From: Acidovorax facilis
Lineage (GTDB): Bacteria > Pseudomonadota > Gammaproteobacteria > Burkholderiales > Burkholderiaceae_C
Assembly: GCF_023913775.1 (NCBI RefSeq)
Contig: NZ_JAMXAX010000008.1
Span: 1-64,000, forward strand
DNA: 64,000 nt
Direction: 5' to 3'
Part shown: one piece after another, positions 37,904 to 48,145 of the stretch
Numbering within the stretch: position 1 is the stretch's first letter
Layout: every line of letters begins with the position of its first letter
Notes under the pieces: model-generated
Database searches by the model: none
The model's input: only the letters and a program-made list of their open reading frames with translations
Told to the model about the DNA's origin: nothing
Translations under genes and position numbers: made by a program

Positions 37904-38512
37904 TCAGACTCCAGGGCAAAAAGTCTGCGGCAAGGTCGGGCCTCCCATTGTGTAGGGCGCGCAACGGGCTGTCAGTTGAATGTACTGAAGATGGCAGATG
38001 CTGTTTGCGGGGCAGGAAACACTGCCTGTTTCTGTGTTTGTAATTTTGAAAACAGCGCCTGTTCCCGTATCTTTCTCATTTTCTCGCCAGCTAACCATAA
38101 CCCCCAATTGTCGATTGTTGTTTGCGACGGTCTCATCTGGAACAATAAAGACATTGACGTCCGAATTGGGAAGTGCGTTGGTAACGGCCTGACGCCAGCG
38201 TGAGACGTCATAGAGGGCCAGCTGTTGAGAGTTGCAGGGTGTAGTTTTGCAATCAACAGGTGCTGTAGGTGTTGCGCCCCAGTTCATTAAATAGCTGTTG
38301 ATATTTCCTGGGGCATTGGGGTTCACCTTGGTGTGCTCGCTCAGGTCTTCAATCAGTCGAATGGCTTGCGCACGCCGTACCCCTGTCTGTGTGTCCGCGA
38401 GTGTGCGAAGTTGTACCCCCAAAATTCCCAAAATGCCTAGCGCTGTAACGACAATAGCAACAAGCGATTCAATCAGGCTAACACCGCGTTGTCGATTATT
38501 TTTCACGGACAT
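37904..38512 (-). CDS. pilV: Type IV pilus minor pilin PilV
   Basis: The 202-residue prepilin has RQRGVSLIESLVAIVVTALG (cleavage after Gly10, Glu15). The conserved GVQLRTLADTQTGVRRAQAI region and paired cysteines (DCKTTPCNS; SCPANSICHLQ) follow. It overlaps the upstream FimU-like gene by 10 bases and precedes pilW by 3 bases. It is part of the minor-pilin priming complex. Confidence 0.88.
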   Translation of the reverse strand: MSVKNNRQRGVSLIESLVAIVVTALGILGILGVQLRTLADTQTGVRRAQAIRLIEDLSEHTKVNPNAPGNINSYLMNWGATPTAPVDCKTTPCNSQQLALYDVSRWRQAVTNALPNSDVNVFIVPDETVANNNRQLGVMVSWRENEKDTGTGAVFKITNTETGSVSCPANSICHLQYIQLTARCAPYTMGGPTLPQTFCPGV

Positions 38513-39066
38513 GTGGTTGCTCCTTTCGTTGCTTTAATGCGGCCACCTGAAGAAATGCACAGAGCTGTTGCATGCCTCGACGCTACGCCCAGCGGCTGGG
38601 GTGTGACGCTGAAACTGGCAGCCCCAAGTCCGTTGATCTGTCCCCAGCGATCCACTTTGTAAAATGCACCATTGAAAAGGTGGTTAACGTTGACATTGGG
38701 CAAGTTTGGAAACGTCTGCAGGACTGCATCTGTTCCGTTCAGAATCCCATCATTATTTGCATCCGTAAAAACAATCCATCCACATTCCCATTGTTGGACG
38801 GTCCCGGTGGCGCAATTCTTTCTCACGGAGACAAGTCCTCCCCGCTTGATTGCTTCTGAGCGGGCTAAATAAATACTGTTTGTTATCTCCTCGGTCGCAG
38901 CCCTGACCCTGAAGCCGTCCATCAAGTCTCTAAAGCTTGGTCCAGCCAAAGCTGCCAGCACGGCCACAATGGCTACAACAATCATCAACTCGATCACGGT
39001 GAATCCACGACTTGGCCGAGAGCGTGTCTGCATTTGCGGTGGAAGAGAGGGGGGCAGTACTTGCAT
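38503..39066 (-). CDS. GspH/FimT-family pseudopilin, FimU-like
   Basis: This 187-residue (or 176, from the ATG at 39033) prepilin has SRGFTVIELMIVVAIVAVLA with cleavage after the glycine. The GspH/FimT domain includes IYLARSEAIKRGG and WECGWIVFTDANNDGILNG. It is the first gene of the minor-pilin operon, as fimU is in Pseudomonas. The leader before the cleavage site is long if the first ATG is used, which favours 39033. A promoter for the operon should lie in 39067-39154, but I see no convincing -35/-10 pair. Confidence 0.85.
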   Translation of the reverse strand: MQVLPPSLPPQMQTRSRPSRGFTVIELMIVVAIVAVLAALAGPSFRDLMDGFRVRAATEEITNSIYLARSEAIKRGGLVSVRKNCATGTVQQWECGWIVFTDANNDGILNGTDAVLQTFPNLPNVNVNHLFNGAFYKVDRWGQINGLGAASFSVTPQPLGVASRHATALCISSGGRIKATKGATTCP

Positions 39067-39154
39067 ATCGTCATCCTACGAAGATAAGGTGCGTGGTAGT
39101 CAGGTTAGGTGACGGGTGGCACCTACACGCCGACGAGAGGTTGGCTTCAGCCTG

Positions 39155-39460
39155 TCACTTGCGTGTGTATCCCCTGCAGGCCCCGGCGTTGTGCAGGCCT
39201 CGGCACTCCCGGAACATACGACGGTCGCGTTCGGCCGCTGTCTCTTCAGAGGTGCTGCGTTGGTAGGTGACCTTGCTCACGCTTTTTTTCCCGGGAGAGG
39301 TTTTGGCTACATGGGTTTTATCGTCTGTGGAGCCTTTGGCCTGCGCGACGCCGACGCCTGTGAGTAGTGTTAGCGCGATACCTGCAGCCAGCAAGGCAAG
39401 CAGGCTCTGATGCAGGGTGTGAGGAGTGGTGTGGTGGGGAGTGCGCTGAGATTGCATCAT
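39155..39460 (-). CDS. Small secreted hypothetical protein
   Basis: The 101-residue protein has a clear signal peptide (LLALLAAGIALTLLTGVGVAQA) and a mature part of about 60 residues, basic and polar, ending RRMFRECRGLHNAGACRGYTRK without other motifs; two cysteines could pair. An ATG-ATG at 39458-39460 starts it; a longer reading would run into rpsO. It lies between the pilin cluster and the divergent rpsO. Function unknown. Confidence 0.6.
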   Translation of the reverse strand: MMQSQRTPHHTTPHTLHQSLLALLAAGIALTLLTGVGVAQAKGSTDDKTHVAKTSPGKKSVSKVTYQRSTSEETAAERDRRMFRECRGLHNAGACRGYTRK

Positions 39461-39512
39461 GCGGTTTTCGGTCGAAAATGAATGTGTGTAGTGTTTCCGG
39501 ATCGGGTTGTGC

Positions 39513-39544
39513 TTGGCAAGGTGAAAATGCGGCTGGGTTATACT
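39513..39544 (+). promoter_or_regulatory. Candidate promoter of rpsO
   Basis: TTGGCA (39513) and TATACT (39539-39544) look like -35 and -10 boxes, but the 20-base spacer is too long; GGCAAG two bases later would give 18. The -10 box is convincing, the -35 less so. It lies about 110 bases before the rpsO start. Confidence 0.35.
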
Positions 39545-39651
39545 CAGCTGGTTTTGCATGGTGCAAGACGCACGCCTGCAGCCGTTCCAGCCGCTGGCGC
39601 AAGTAAAAACCACGGCCCAGCTTCCTTTGCGGGCCTTATCAAGGAAAAATA

Positions 39652-39918
39652 ATGATCGCATCCTCCATCAAGGCCGAAGTCGTCAAGGCGAACGCCCGTG
39701 CTGCCAATGACACTGGTAGCCCAGAAGTGCAGGTGGCCCTGCTGACCGCCCGCATCAACGAACTGACCCCTCACTTCAAGACGCATGCCAAGGACCACCA
39801 TGGTCGCCGTGGCCTGCTGCGCATGGTGAGCCGTCGTCGCAAGCTGCTGGACTACCTGAAGGCCAAGGACGCTGACCGTTACACCGCGCTGATCGCCAAG
39901 CTGGGTCTGCGCAAGTAA
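39652..39918 (+). CDS. rpsO: 30S ribosomal protein S15
   Basis: The 88-residue primary 16S rRNA-binding protein is recognised from [40 protein letters not shown] and [11 protein letters not shown]. Length and sequence are standard. AAGGAAAAATA precedes the ATG. A terminator follows at 39936, and pnp begins 207 bases after the stop, the same order as in Escherichia coli. Confidence 0.98.
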   Translation: MIASSIKAEVVKANARAANDTGSPEVQVALLTARINELTPHFKTHAKDHHGRRGLLRMVSRRRKLLDYLKAKDADRYTALIAKLGLRK

Positions 39919-39935
39919 TTGCAATCGCATGCGAA

Positions 39936-39971
39936 AACGCCTGGGTTAGTCCGCTAGCTCAGGCGTTTTTT
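39936..39971 (+). terminator. Rho-independent terminator after rpsO
   Basis: AACGCCTG and CAGGCGTT form an 8-bp stem around a 16-base loop that can add GTTAG/CTAGC-type pairs, and a T-run follows. It should end or attenuate rpsO transcription before pnp. Confidence 0.8.
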
Positions 39972-40086
39972 ACTTCGGAGTCGCAAAACAGAGCGAAGCT
40001 GTGTCATTCCAATGAAGTTGCCGCCATGGGTTGGTGTGCAGGTTCCCTGGAATGGCATCGTGTTCTGAATTGCTCTCCAAGCCAAT

Positions 40087-40104
40087 CTGGTAGCGCGCTA
40101 CCAG
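40087..40104. promoter_or_regulatory. 18-bp perfect palindrome in the pnp leader
   Basis: CTGGTAGCGCGCTACCAG is a perfect palindrome. As RNA it would form a 7-bp stem with a CGCG loop, ending 21 bases before the pnp start. In Escherichia coli pnp is autoregulated through RNase III cleavage of a leader hairpin; whether this short stem serves that role is unknown. It also resembles a trimmed copy of the local repeat (AATAGCTGGTAGCGC on the minus strand). Confidence 0.5.
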
Positions 40105-40125
40105 CTATTAAAACAGGAGCTGAAC

Positions 40126-42372
40126 ATGAGCATTTTCAACAAAGTCACCAAGACCTTCCAATGGGGTGACAAGACCGTCATCATGGAAACGGGTGAGATC
40201 GCCCGCCAAGCGTCCGGCGCTGTGCTGGTGAACATTGATGACACCGTGGTGCTGGCCACCGTGGTGGCATCCAAGGGTGCCAAGCCAGGACAGGACTTCT
40301 TCCCCCTGACGGTGGACTACATCGAGAAGACCTACGCTGCAGGCAAGATCCCTGGCAGCTTCTTCAAGCGCGAAGCCAAGCCCAGCGAGCACGAAACCCT
40401 GACCAGCCGTCTGATCGACCGTCCGATCCGCCCGCTGTTCCCCGAAGGTTTCTTCAACGAAGTGCATGTGGTCATCCACACGGTGTCGTTGAACCCCGAA
40501 GTGGATGCTGACATCGCAGCCCTCATCGCCACCAGTGCAGCCCTGGCCATCTCTGGCATCCCGTTCAACGGTCCTATCGGCGCCGCACGCGTGGGCTACA
40601 TCAACGGCGAATACGTGCTCAACCCTGGTCAGACTGCGCGCAAAAACTCGCAGATGGATCTGGTGGTGGCAGGTACCGAGGCCGCCGTGCTGATGGTGGA
40701 ATCCGAAGCGCAACAACTGTCCGAAGAAATCATGCTCGGCGCTGTGGTGTTTGGCCACGAGCAAGGCAATGTGGCCATCAACGCCATCCACGAACTGGTG
40801 CGCGATGCTGGCAAGCCCGTATGGCAGTGGGAAGCCCCTGCCAAGGACGAAACCCTGATCGCCAAAGTGGTGGCCCTGGCCGACGACAAGCTGCGCGCTG
40901 CCTATCAGATCCGCAACAAGCAAGCCCGCACGCAGGCTTGCCGCGAAGCTTATGCGGCCGTGATGGCAGCCTTGAAGGCTGAGGGTGTCGAGTTCGACGC
41001 TGTCAAGGTTGAAGGCATGCTGTTCGATATCGAAGCTGGCATCGTGCGCAGCCAGATCCTAGCCGGCGAGCCCCGGATCGATGGCCGCGACACGCGCACC
41101 GTGCGCCCTATCGAAATCCGTGGCAGCGTACTGCCCCGTGCCCATGGCTCGTCGCTCTTCACGCGTGGCGAAACCCAGGCGCTGGTGGTGACCACGCTGG
41201 GCACCGAGCGCGACGCCCAGCGCATTGATGCGCTGGCTGGCGAGTATGAAGACCGCTTCATGATGCACTACAACATGCCTCCCTTTGCCACCGGTGAAGT
41301 GGGTCGCATGGGTTCGACCAAGCGCCGCGAAATCGGCCACGGCCGTCTGGCCAAGCGCGCTCTGATTGCCGTGTTGCCGACGAAGGAAGAATTCCCCTAC
41401 ACCATGCGCGTGGTGTCCGAAATCACCGAATCCAACGGCTCGTCGTCGATGGCATCGGTCTGCGGTGGCTGCCTGTCGCTGATGGACGCGGGCGTTCCGA
41501 TGAAGGCGCATGTGGCGGGTATCGCCATGGGCCTGATCAAGGATGCCAACCGTTTTGCCGTGTTGACCGACATTCTGGGTGATGAAGATCATCTGGGTGA
41601 CATGGACTTCAAGGTGGCGGGTACCACGGCTGGTATTACCGCGCTGCAGATGGACATCAAGATCCAGGGCATCACCAAGGAGATCATGCAGGTCGCCCTG
41701 GCCCAGGCTAAGGAAGCGCGCATGCACATCCTGGGCAAGATGCAAGAGGCCATGGGTGAAGCCAAGACCGAGGTGTCGAACTTTGCGCCCAAGCTTTACA
41801 CGATGAAGATCAACCCCGAGAAGATCCGTGACGTGATCGGCAAGGGCGGCGCGGTGATCCGTGCGCTGACCGAAGAAACCGGCTGCCAGATCAACATCGA
41901 GGAAGACGGCACCATCACCATCGCCGCCACTGACGCAGCCAAGGCCGATGAGGCCAAGAAGCGGATTGAGCAGATCACGGCCGAAGTCGAAATTGGCAAG
42001 ATCTACGAAGGCCCTGTGACCAAGATCCTGGACTTCGGCGCACTGATTAATTTGCTGCCAGGCAAGGACGGCCTGCTGCACATCAGCCAGATTGCCCACG
42101 AGCGCGTTGAGCGCGTGGGTGACTATCTGACCGAAGGCCAGATCGTGAAGGTCAAGGTCATGGAAACCGACGAGAAGGGCCGCGTCAAGCTGTCGATGAA
42201 GGTGCTGGCCGATCGTCCTGCCGGCGGCAGCGACCGTCCTGCTCCTGCAGAGCGCGGCGACCGCGAACCACGCCGTGACCATGGTCGTGACGGGGGCCGT
42301 CAGCCAGCGGATCAGCAGCAACAGCAACAGTCCTTGCCTTCGGACGGCGGTTCCGGGCAGATCGTCGGCTGA
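40126..42372 (+). CDS. pnp: Polynucleotide phosphorylase
   Basis: This 748-residue 3'-to-5' exoribonuclease degrades RNA with phosphate and is part of the degradosome in many bacteria. Two RNase PH domains are present (ending [19 protein letters not shown] and [19 protein letters not shown]), then a KH domain with [11 protein letters not shown] and an S1 domain [20 protein letters not shown]. The C-terminal tail is rich in arginine, aspartate and glutamine ([15 protein letters not shown]), typical of betaproteobacterial enzymes. AGGAG precedes the ATG. Confidence 0.98.
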   Translation: MSIFNKVTKTFQWGDKTVIMETGEIARQASGAVLVNIDDTVVLATVVASKGAKPGQDFFPLTVDYIEKTYAAGKIPGSFFKREAKPSEHETLTSRLIDRPIRPLFPEGFFNEVHVVIHTVSLNPEVDADIAALIATSAALAISGIPFNGPIGAARVGYINGEYVLNPGQTARKNSQMDLVVAGTEAAVLMVESEAQQLSEEIMLGAVVFGHEQGNVAINAIHELVRDAGKPVWQWEAPAKDETLIAKVVALADDKLRAAYQIRNKQARTQACREAYAAVMAALKAEGVEFDAVKVEGMLFDIEAGIVRSQILAGEPRIDGRDTRTVRPIEIRGSVLPRAHGSSLFTRGETQALVVTTLGTERDAQRIDALAGEYEDRFMMHYNMPPFATGEVGRMGSTKRREIGHGRLAKRALIAVLPTKEEFPYTMRVVSEITESNGSSSMASVCGGCLSLMDAGVPMKAHVAGIAMGLIKDANRFAVLTDILGDEDHLGDMDFKVAGTTAGITALQMDIKIQGITKEIMQVALAQAKEARMHILGKMQEAMGEAKTEVSNFAPKLYTMKINPEKIRDVIGKGGAVIRALTEETGCQINIEEDGTITIAATDAAKADEAKKRIEQITAEVEIGKIYEGPVTKILDFGALINLLPGKDGLLHISQIAHERVERVGDYLTEGQIVKVKVMETDEKGRVKLSMKVLADRPAGGSDRPAPAERGDREPRRDHGRDGGRQPADQQQQQQSLPSDGGSGQIVG

Positions 42373-42390
42373 TCGGATTTTTGCTATTGA

Positions 42391-42448
42391 TTTTGTAGCT
42401 GCTTGTGCTTTTAAATAAAGCGCTAGTAGCCAAAATCACTCAAAAATT
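42391..42448 (+). repeat. Short imperfect palindromic repeat, copy 5
   Basis: TTTTGTAGCTGCTTGTGCTT and AAATAAAGCGCTAGTAGCC repeat the element seen at 2683, with AT-rich flanks. It fills most of the 85-base gap between pnp and the quinone oxidoreductase gene. Confidence 0.8.
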
Positions 42449-42457
42449 GACCGTCCC

Positions 42458-43456
42458 ATGAATCGCAATATGCGTGCTGTCGAGATCACTTCCTTTGGTG
42501 GACCCGAGGTCTTGCGCCTGGGTGAGCGCCCCGTGCCGCAGGCGGGTGCCGGTGAGCTGCTGATCCGTGTGGCTGCCAGCGGTATCAACCGCCCCGATGT
42601 GCTCCAGCGGATGGGGCACTATGCCCCTCCGTCTGGCACGTCGGACCTGCCGGGGCTGGAAGTCGCGGGAGTGGTGGAGTCGGGGGATGCTGCAGCCATG
42701 GCCGAGGCGGGTATACGGGTGGGTGACCGCGTCTGTGCGCTGGTGGCGGGTGGTGGTTATGCCCAATGGTGCGTGGCGCCTGTGGTGCAGTGCCTGCCGG
42801 TGCCTGATGGCTTTAGCGATGTTGAGGCTGCATCACTGCCCGAGACGTTCTTCACCGTGTGGAGCAATGTGTTCGATCGGGGGCATCTGCAGGCGGGTGA
42901 AAGCCTGCTGGTGCAAGGCGGTACCAGTGGTATTGGTGTGACGGCTGTTCAATTGGCGCGGGCCTTTGGCGCAACGGTCATTGCAACTGCAGGTAGCGAC
43001 GAGAAGTGTGCGGCATGCCTGCAGCTGGGGGCCCACGAGGCCATCAACTACAAGACGCAGGATTTTGTGGCAGAAGCCAATCGCATCACGCAGGGCAAAG
43101 GCGTGGATGTGGTACTGGACATGGTGGCAGGTGACTACGTGGCGCGCGAGGTGCAGTGCCTGGCTGAGGACGGCCGCATTGTCATCATTGCGGTGCAGGG
43201 TGGCATCAAGAGCGACTTCAATGCGGGTTTGGTGCTGCGCCGCCGGCTGACCATTACTGGCTCCACCTTGCGTCCGCGTTCTGTGGCATTCAAGGGGGCG
43301 ATTGCGCGTGCATTGCGCGAGCATGTGTGGCCTCTGCTGGTGGCGGGGCGTGTGCGGCCCGTCATTCACGGCACATTTGCGGCGGCGGAGGCTGCTAAGG
43401 CCCACGCGCTGATGGAGTCAAATCAGCACATTGGCAAGATTGTTTTGACGTGGTAA
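42458..43456 (+). CDS. NAD(P)H quinone oxidoreductase, PIG3 type
   Basis: The 332-residue zinc-independent medium-chain dehydrogenase begins [23 protein letters not shown](P)H binding is shown by [20 protein letters not shown], and the family features [17 protein letters not shown] and [12 protein letters not shown] are present. The alcohol-dehydrogenase zinc ligands are absent. The PIG3-like length and motifs predict reduction of quinones with NADPH. The stop codon is two bases from the tpiA start, so the two are co-transcribed. Confidence 0.88.
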   Translation: MNRNMRAVEITSFGGPEVLRLGERPVPQAGAGELLIRVAASGINRPDVLQRMGHYAPPSGTSDLPGLEVAGVVESGDAAAMAEAGIRVGDRVCALVAGGGYAQWCVAPVVQCLPVPDGFSDVEAASLPETFFTVWSNVFDRGHLQAGESLLVQGGTSGIGVTAVQLARAFGATVIATAGSDEKCAACLQLGAHEAINYKTQDFVAEANRITQGKGVDVVLDMVAGDYVAREVQCLAEDGRIVIIAVQGGIKSDFNAGLVLRRRLTITGSTLRPRSVAFKGAIARALREHVWPLLVAGRVRPVIHGTFAAAEAAKAHALMESNQHIGKIVLTW

Positions 43457-43458
43457 TC

Positions 43459-44208
43459 ATGAAAAACAAGAGAAAACTCATCGCAGGTAACTGGAAGATG
43501 AACGGCAGTCTGGCTGCCAACGATGCTTTGCTGAAAGGCATCTTGGCGGGGCTGGCTGACGCGGTTTGTGACGTGGCCGTTGCGGTGCCGGCACCCTATC
43601 TGGCGCAGGTGCAGGCTGCTGCGTTGGGGTCTTTGGTGGCTGTGGCTGCCCAGGATGTATCGCAGCACGAAGCAGGTGCCTACACCGGAGAGGTGTCGGC
43701 CGCCATGTTGAAAGACTTTGGTGTGCGGTACGCGCTGGTGGGGCATTCAGAGCGCCGCCAATACCATGGTGAAACCGATGTGGTGGTTGCCGAGAAAGCG
43801 CAACGCGCACTGGCGGCAGGTATCACGCCTATCGTCTGCGTGGGCGAGACCCTTCAGGAGCGCGAAGCTGGGCAGACCGAGGTTGTGGTCAAGCGTCAAT
43901 TGGCGGCTGTGATCCACCTCAATGGTCACTGCATCAGCGAAGTGGTGGTGGCTTACGAACCGGTCTGGGCCATTGGCACGGGCCGCACGGCGTCGCCTGA
44001 GCAGGCGCAGGCAGTGCATGCAGTGCTGCGGGCACAGCTGTCTGCGGCCAGCGAGCATGCGGATCGAATCCGCCTGCTGTACGGCGGCAGCATGAATGCG
44101 GCCAATGCCGCCCAGTTGCTTTCCCAGCCGGATATCGATGGCGGCCTTGTGGGCGGTGCCTCGCTGAAAGCGCCCGATTTCCTTCAAATCATTGCGGCCG
44201 CCCGTTGA
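43459..44208 (+). CDS. tpiA: Triosephosphate isomerase
   Basis: The 249-residue glycolytic enzyme interconverts dihydroxyacetone phosphate and glyceraldehyde 3-phosphate. Catalytic residues Asn11 and Lys13 (AGNWKMNG), His96 (VGHSERR) and Glu167 ([11 protein letters not shown]) are all present, and [14 protein letters not shown] binds phosphate. The ATG at 43459 is preferred over an in-frame GTG overlapping the previous stop. Confidence 0.97.
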   Translation: MKNKRKLIAGNWKMNGSLAANDALLKGILAGLADAVCDVAVAVPAPYLAQVQAAALGSLVAVAAQDVSQHEAGAYTGEVSAAMLKDFGVRYALVGHSERRQYHGETDVVVAEKAQRALAAGITPIVCVGETLQEREAGQTEVVVKRQLAAVIHLNGHCISEVVVAYEPVWAIGTGRTASPEQAQAVHAVLRAQLSAASEHADRIRLLYGGSMNAANAAQLLSQPDIDGGLVGGASLKAPDFLQIIAAAR

Positions 44209-44247
44209 GGCTGCCCTTCAAACTATTCAATCAGGAGTGAACAGAGA

Positions 44248-44622
44248 ATGAACGTGATCGTGAATGTGGTGTTGGCTGTGCAGATGCTGACGGCCTTGGG
44301 GATGATTGGCCTGATCCTGATCCAGCATGGCAAGGGTGCCGATATGGGCGCAGCGTTTGGCAGTGGCAGTTCCGGAAGCCTGTTTGGTGCCAGCGGTAGC
44401 GCCAACTTCTTGTCGCGTACTACGGCGGTGCTGGCTGCGGTGTTTTTTGTGGCAACGCTGGCACTGGCCTATTTCGGCAATGCGCGTCCTGCCAGTTCGG
44501 GTAGCGTGCTGGAAAATCCCGCTGCTGCAGTGCCTGCAGGTGCGCCTTCGTTGTCGGCTTCGGATGCTGCTGTGGCTCCTGCCGTGCCCGCCTCGGGTGC
44601 AGCGCAGATCCCCACCAAATAA
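44248..44622 (+). CDS. secG: Protein translocase subunit SecG
   Basis: This 124-residue small membrane subunit assists SecYEG. It has two hydrophobic segments, VNVVLAVQMLTALGMIGLIL and TTAVLAAVFFVATLALAYFG, with the conserved QHGKGADMGAAFGSGSSGSL loop between them. A C-terminal alanine/proline-rich tail is typical of proteobacterial SecG. The order tpiA-secG-tRNA-Leu-nuo is common in proteobacteria. AGGAG precedes the ATG. Confidence 0.95.
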   Translation: MNVIVNVVLAVQMLTALGMIGLILIQHGKGADMGAAFGSGSSGSLFGASGSANFLSRTTAVLAAVFFVATLALAYFGNARPASSGSVLENPAAAVPAGAPSLSASDAAVAPAVPASGAAQIPTK

Positions 44623-44736
44623 TCTGCACTAAATTGGGCTCCGTAAGCCGAAGCAGGGTTTTTCCGGAGTAGAATTCTGCATTGTCTGGAAAGCCAAAAC
44701 CGCAAGGTTCCTCATGCCATCCAGATGCAAAAATCA

Positions 44737-44821
44737 GCCGTCGTGGTGAAATTGGTAGACACGCTATCTTGAGGGGGTAGTGGTGAAAGCTGTGCGAGTT
44801 CGAGTCTCGCCGACGGCACCA
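44737..44821 (+). tRNA. tRNA-Leu (anticodon GAG)
   Basis: An 85-base tRNA has GCCGTCG/CGACGGC acceptor arms, discriminator A and an encoded CCA end. The anticodon stem CTATC/GGTAG surrounds TTGAGGG, giving GAG at 44771-44773, which reads CUU and CUC. The long variable arm fits leucine class II. TTCGAGT marks the T-loop. It lies between secG and nuoA, 73 bases before nuoA, and may be processed from the operon transcript. Confidence 0.96.
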
Positions 44822-44894
44822 AAACAAAGGCCTGCCTGCATGACCCGGCTCGGGTCCTGACGGGCAAGGCCACAGCGGTGAGCACATCCTCAAG

Positions 44895-45254
44895 ATGAAC
44901 CTCGATCAGTACCTCCCCGTCCTTTTGTTCATCTTGGTCGGCATCGCCGTAGGCGTTGTCCCCCTTGTACTCGGCTACATACTGGGCCCCAACCGCCCGG
45001 ATGCCGCGAAGAACTCTCCCTACGAATGTGGCTTTGAAGCCTTCGAGGATGCGCGCATGAAGTTTGATGTGCGCTACTACCTTGTGGCCATTCTCTTCAT
45101 TCTGTTCGATCTCGAAATTGCATTCCTCTTCCCGTGGGCGGTGACGCTGCATGAGGTGGGGATCGCTGGTTTCGTGGCGGTCGTTATTTTCCTGGCCATT
45201 CTGGTTGTGGGTTTTGCCTGCGAGTGGAAAAAGGGTGCCCTGGATTGGGAATGA
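44895..45254 (+). CDS. nuoA: NADH-quinone oxidoreductase subunit A
   Basis: The 119-residue membrane-arm subunit has three predicted membrane helices. The conserved loop [20 protein letters not shown] lies between the first and second helices at the quinone-channel interface. It opens the fourteen-gene complex I operon, with the tRNA-Leu gene 73 bases upstream and nuoB 24 bases downstream. Confidence 0.97.
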   Translation: MNLDQYLPVLLFILVGIAVGVVPLVLGYILGPNRPDAAKNSPYECGFEAFEDARMKFDVRYYLVAILFILFDLEIAFLFPWAVTLHEVGIAGFVAVVIFLAILVVGFACEWKKGALDWE

Positions 45255-45278
45255 GCGAGCCTCAACAAGGATGATGCA

Positions 45279-45758
45279 ATGATTGAAGGCGTGATGAAGG
45301 AAGGCTTCATCACCACGAGTTACGACTCGGTGGTGAATTGGGCCAAGACCGGCTCTCTGTGGCCGATGACATTTGGCTTGGCTTGCTGTGCCGTCGAAAT
45401 GATGCATGCTGCGGCGGCGCGTTACGACATTGGTCGTTTTGGGGCGGAAGTGTTCCGCGCGAGCCCGCGCCAGTCTGACCTCATGATTGTGGCCGGCACG
45501 CTGTGCAACAAGATGGCGCCTGCGTTGCGCAAGGTGTACGACCAGATGTCCGAGCCGCGTTGGGTGTTGTCGATGGGCTCGTGTGCCAACGGCGGCGGTT
45601 ACTACCACTACAGCTACTCCGTGGTGCGTGGTTGCGATCGCATTGTTCCGGTGGATGTCTACGTGCCAGGTTGCCCGCCCACGGCGGAGGCGTTGATCTA
45701 CGGGATCATCCAGCTGCAGCAGAAGATTCGCCGTACCAACACCATTGCTCGTGTCTGA
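45279..45758 (+). CDS. nuoB: NADH-quinone oxidoreductase subunit B
   Basis: This 159-residue peripheral-arm subunit holds the N2 [4Fe-4S] cluster, the final electron donor to quinone. The ligands are Cys36 and Cys37 (GLACCAVEM), Cys102 ([10 protein letters not shown]) and Cys132 ([10 protein letters not shown]), with standard spacing. nuoC follows after 7 bases. Confidence 0.97.
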   Translation: MIEGVMKEGFITTSYDSVVNWAKTGSLWPMTFGLACCAVEMMHAAAARYDIGRFGAEVFRASPRQSDLMIVAGTLCNKMAPALRKVYDQMSEPRWVLSMGSCANGGGYYHYSYSVVRGCDRIVPVDVYVPGCPPTAEALIYGIIQLQQKIRRTNTIARV

Positions 45759-45765
45759 AGGGTTG

Positions 45766-46377
45766 ATGATGACCGCTGTTGCCATTCGGCCTGAAAAACT
45801 CAAAGACAATATTGCCGCCGCCCTGGGGGCGATGGTGCGTCAGATCACAGTGGCGTTGGATGAGGTCACCTTGGTCGTTGATGCGGCTGATTACCTCGAA
45901 TCCATGCGCGTGTTGCGTGACGCTGAAGGTTGCCGCTTTGAGCAACTGATCGATTTGTGTGGCGTGGACTATTCGGCATATGCCGATGCCGTGCGTGAAG
46001 GAGCCCGCTACTGCGTGGTCTCGCACCTGTTGTCCGTCAGTCTGAATCAGCGTGTGCGGGTCAAGGTGTTCTGCGCCGATGATGATTTTCCGGTGGTGGC
46101 CTCGGTCTCCGACCTGTGGAACTCCGCCAACTGGTACGAGCGCGAAGCGTTTGATCTGTTCGGCATTGTGTTCGACGGCCACAACGACCTGCGCCGTATC
46201 CTGACCGACTACGGCTTCATTGGCCATCCCTTCCGCAAAGACTTTCCGCTGTCTGGTCATGTTGAGATGCGCTACGACGCAGAGCTGCGCCGGGTGGTTT
46301 ACGAACCCGTGTCGATCGAGCCGCGGGAGATCACGCCGCGCATCATCCGCGAAGACAAGTACGGAGGCCTGCACTAA
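45766..46377 (+). CDS. nuoC: NADH-quinone oxidoreductase subunit C
   Basis: The 203-residue 30-kDa-type subunit stands as a separate gene rather than being fused to nuoD. Signatures include [20 protein letters not shown] and [20 protein letters not shown]. Two adjacent ATG codons (45766 and 45769) could start it. It forms part of the quinone-side module with NuoB, NuoD and NuoI. Confidence 0.95.
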   Translation: MMTAVAIRPEKLKDNIAAALGAMVRQITVALDEVTLVVDAADYLESMRVLRDAEGCRFEQLIDLCGVDYSAYADAVREGARYCVVSHLLSVSLNQRVRVKVFCADDDFPVVASVSDLWNSANWYEREAFDLFGIVFDGHNDLRRILTDYGFIGHPFRKDFPLSGHVEMRYDAELRRVVYEPVSIEPREITPRIIREDKYGGLH

Positions 46378-46403
46378 GGCGCCCGCGCCCCATGTGAACC
46401 ACC

Positions 46404-47657
46404 ATGGCTGAAATCAAGAACTATTCCCTGAACTTTGGTCCGCAGCATCCGGCGGCGCACGGCGTGCTGCGCTTGGTGCTGGAGCTCGATGGCGAAGTCG
46501 TACAGCGAGCCGACCCGCACATCGGTCTCCTGCACCGCGCCACCGAAAAGCTGGCCGAACACAAGACCTACATCCAGTCGCTGCCCTACATGGACCGATT
46601 GGACTACGTTTCGATGATGTGCAATGAGCACGCCTACTGCCTGGCCATCGAAAAGCTGCTGGGCCTGGAAGTGCCCCTGCGTGCGCAGTACATCCGCGTG
46701 ATGTTTTCGGAAATCACGCGCCTGCTGAATCACCTGATGTGGTTGGGTTCGCATGGCAACGACTGCGGCAGCTCCACCATCCTGATCTACACCTTCCGCG
46801 AGCGCGAAGACCTGTTCGACATGTACGAAGCCGTCTCTGGCGCGCGCATGCATGCGGCGTATTTCCGTCCAGGCGGTGTGTACCGTGACCTGCCGGACTC
46901 CATGCCGCAGTACAAGGTCAGCAAGATCAAGAACGCCAAGGCCCTGGAGGCCATGAACCAGAACCGCCAAGGTTCTTTGCTTGATTTCATCGACGACTTC
47001 ACCAAGCGCTTCCCCGGTTGCGTAGACGAGTACGAGACCCTGCTGACCGACAACCGCATCTGGAAGCAGCGCACCGTGGGCATCGGCGTGGTGCCACCCG
47101 AGCGCGCGCTGAACCTGGGCATGACCGGTCCCATGATCCGTGGGTCTGGCATCGCATGGGATCTGCGCAAGACCCAGCCCTACGACGTCTACGACCGCAT
47201 GGACTTCGACGTGCCCGTGGGCAAGACGGGCGACTGCTACGACCGCTACCTGGTACGCGTGCACGAAATGCGCGAATCCAACCGCATCATCAAGCAGTGC
47301 GTGGATTGGCTGCGCGCCAACCCCGGCCCGGTCATCACCGACAACCACAAGGTGGCCGCACCCGACCGCGAATCCATGAAGTCCAACATGGAAGAGCTGA
47401 TCCACCATTTCAAGCTGTTCACCGAAGGTTTCCATGTGCCCGAAGGCGAGGCCTATGCCGCCGTGGAGCACCCCAAGGGCGAATTCGGCATCTACCTGGT
47501 GAGCGACGGCGCCAACAAGCCCTACCGCCTCAAGATCCGTGCGCCAGGCTTCGCGCACCTGGCCACGCTCGATGAAATGGCCCGCGGCCACATGATTGCG
47601 GACGCCGTCGCCATCATCGGCACCATGGATATCGTGTTCGGAGAGATTGACCGATGA
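46404..47657 (+). CDS. nuoD: NADH-quinone oxidoreductase subunit D
   Basis: The 417-residue 49-kDa-type subunit contributes to the quinone site. [20 protein letters not shown] at the N-terminus contains the quinone-site histidines, followed by [18 protein letters not shown] and a C-terminal [20 protein letters not shown] ending GEIDR. It overlaps nuoE by four bases. Confidence 0.97.
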   Translation: MAEIKNYSLNFGPQHPAAHGVLRLVLELDGEVVQRADPHIGLLHRATEKLAEHKTYIQSLPYMDRLDYVSMMCNEHAYCLAIEKLLGLEVPLRAQYIRVMFSEITRLLNHLMWLGSHGNDCGSSTILIYTFREREDLFDMYEAVSGARMHAAYFRPGGVYRDLPDSMPQYKVSKIKNAKALEAMNQNRQGSLLDFIDDFTKRFPGCVDEYETLLTDNRIWKQRTVGIGVVPPERALNLGMTGPMIRGSGIAWDLRKTQPYDVYDRMDFDVPVGKTGDCYDRYLVRVHEMRESNRIIKQCVDWLRANPGPVITDNHKVAAPDRESMKSNMEELIHHFKLFTEGFHVPEGEAYAAVEHPKGEFGIYLVSDGANKPYRLKIRAPGFAHLATLDEMARGHMIADAVAIIGTMDIVFGEIDR

Positions 47658-48145
47658 TTACCGAATCGACCCGCGCGCGTTTTGCGCGTGAAGTGGCCAA
47701 GTACCCCGCCGAGCAGAAGCAGTCTGCAGTGATGGCCTGCCTGTCTATCGTGCAACAGGAGCAGGGGTTTGTCAGTGCTGAAAGTGAAGCGGTGATTGCC
47801 GAGTATCTGGGCATGGCCCAGATCGCCGTGCATGAAGTCACGACCTTCTACAACATGTACAACCAGCAGCCGGTGGGCAAGTACAAGCTCAACGTGTGCA
47901 CCAACTTGCCTTGTCAGCTGCGCGACGGACAGAAGGCGCTGCACCACCTTGAAAAGAAGCTTGGTGTGACCATGGGCGAGACCACGGCCGATGGCCTGTT
48001 CACCCTGCAGCAGTGTGAGTGCCTGGGCGCCTGCGCCGATGCGCCCGTGATGCTGGTCAACGACCGCACGATGTGCAGCTTCATGGACAACGACAAGCTC
48101 GACCAGTTGGTCGACGGCCTGCGCGCGGCGGAGGGACAAGCATGA
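47654..48145 (+). CDS. nuoE: NADH-quinone oxidoreductase subunit E
   Basis: This 163-residue 24-kDa-type subunit carries the N1a [2Fe-2S] cluster on Cys82 and Cys87 (NVCTNLPCQ) and Cys123 and Cys127 ([10 protein letters not shown]). A helical N-terminal region precedes the thioredoxin-like fold. It overlaps nuoD and nuoF by four bases each (ATGA), so the three are translationally coupled. Confidence 0.97.
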   Translation: MITESTRARFAREVAKYPAEQKQSAVMACLSIVQQEQGFVSAESEAVIAEYLGMAQIAVHEVTTFYNMYNQQPVGKYKLNVCTNLPCQLRDGQKALHHLEKKLGVTMGETTADGLFTLQQCECLGACADAPVMLVNDRTMCSFMDNDKLDQLVDGLRAAEGQA

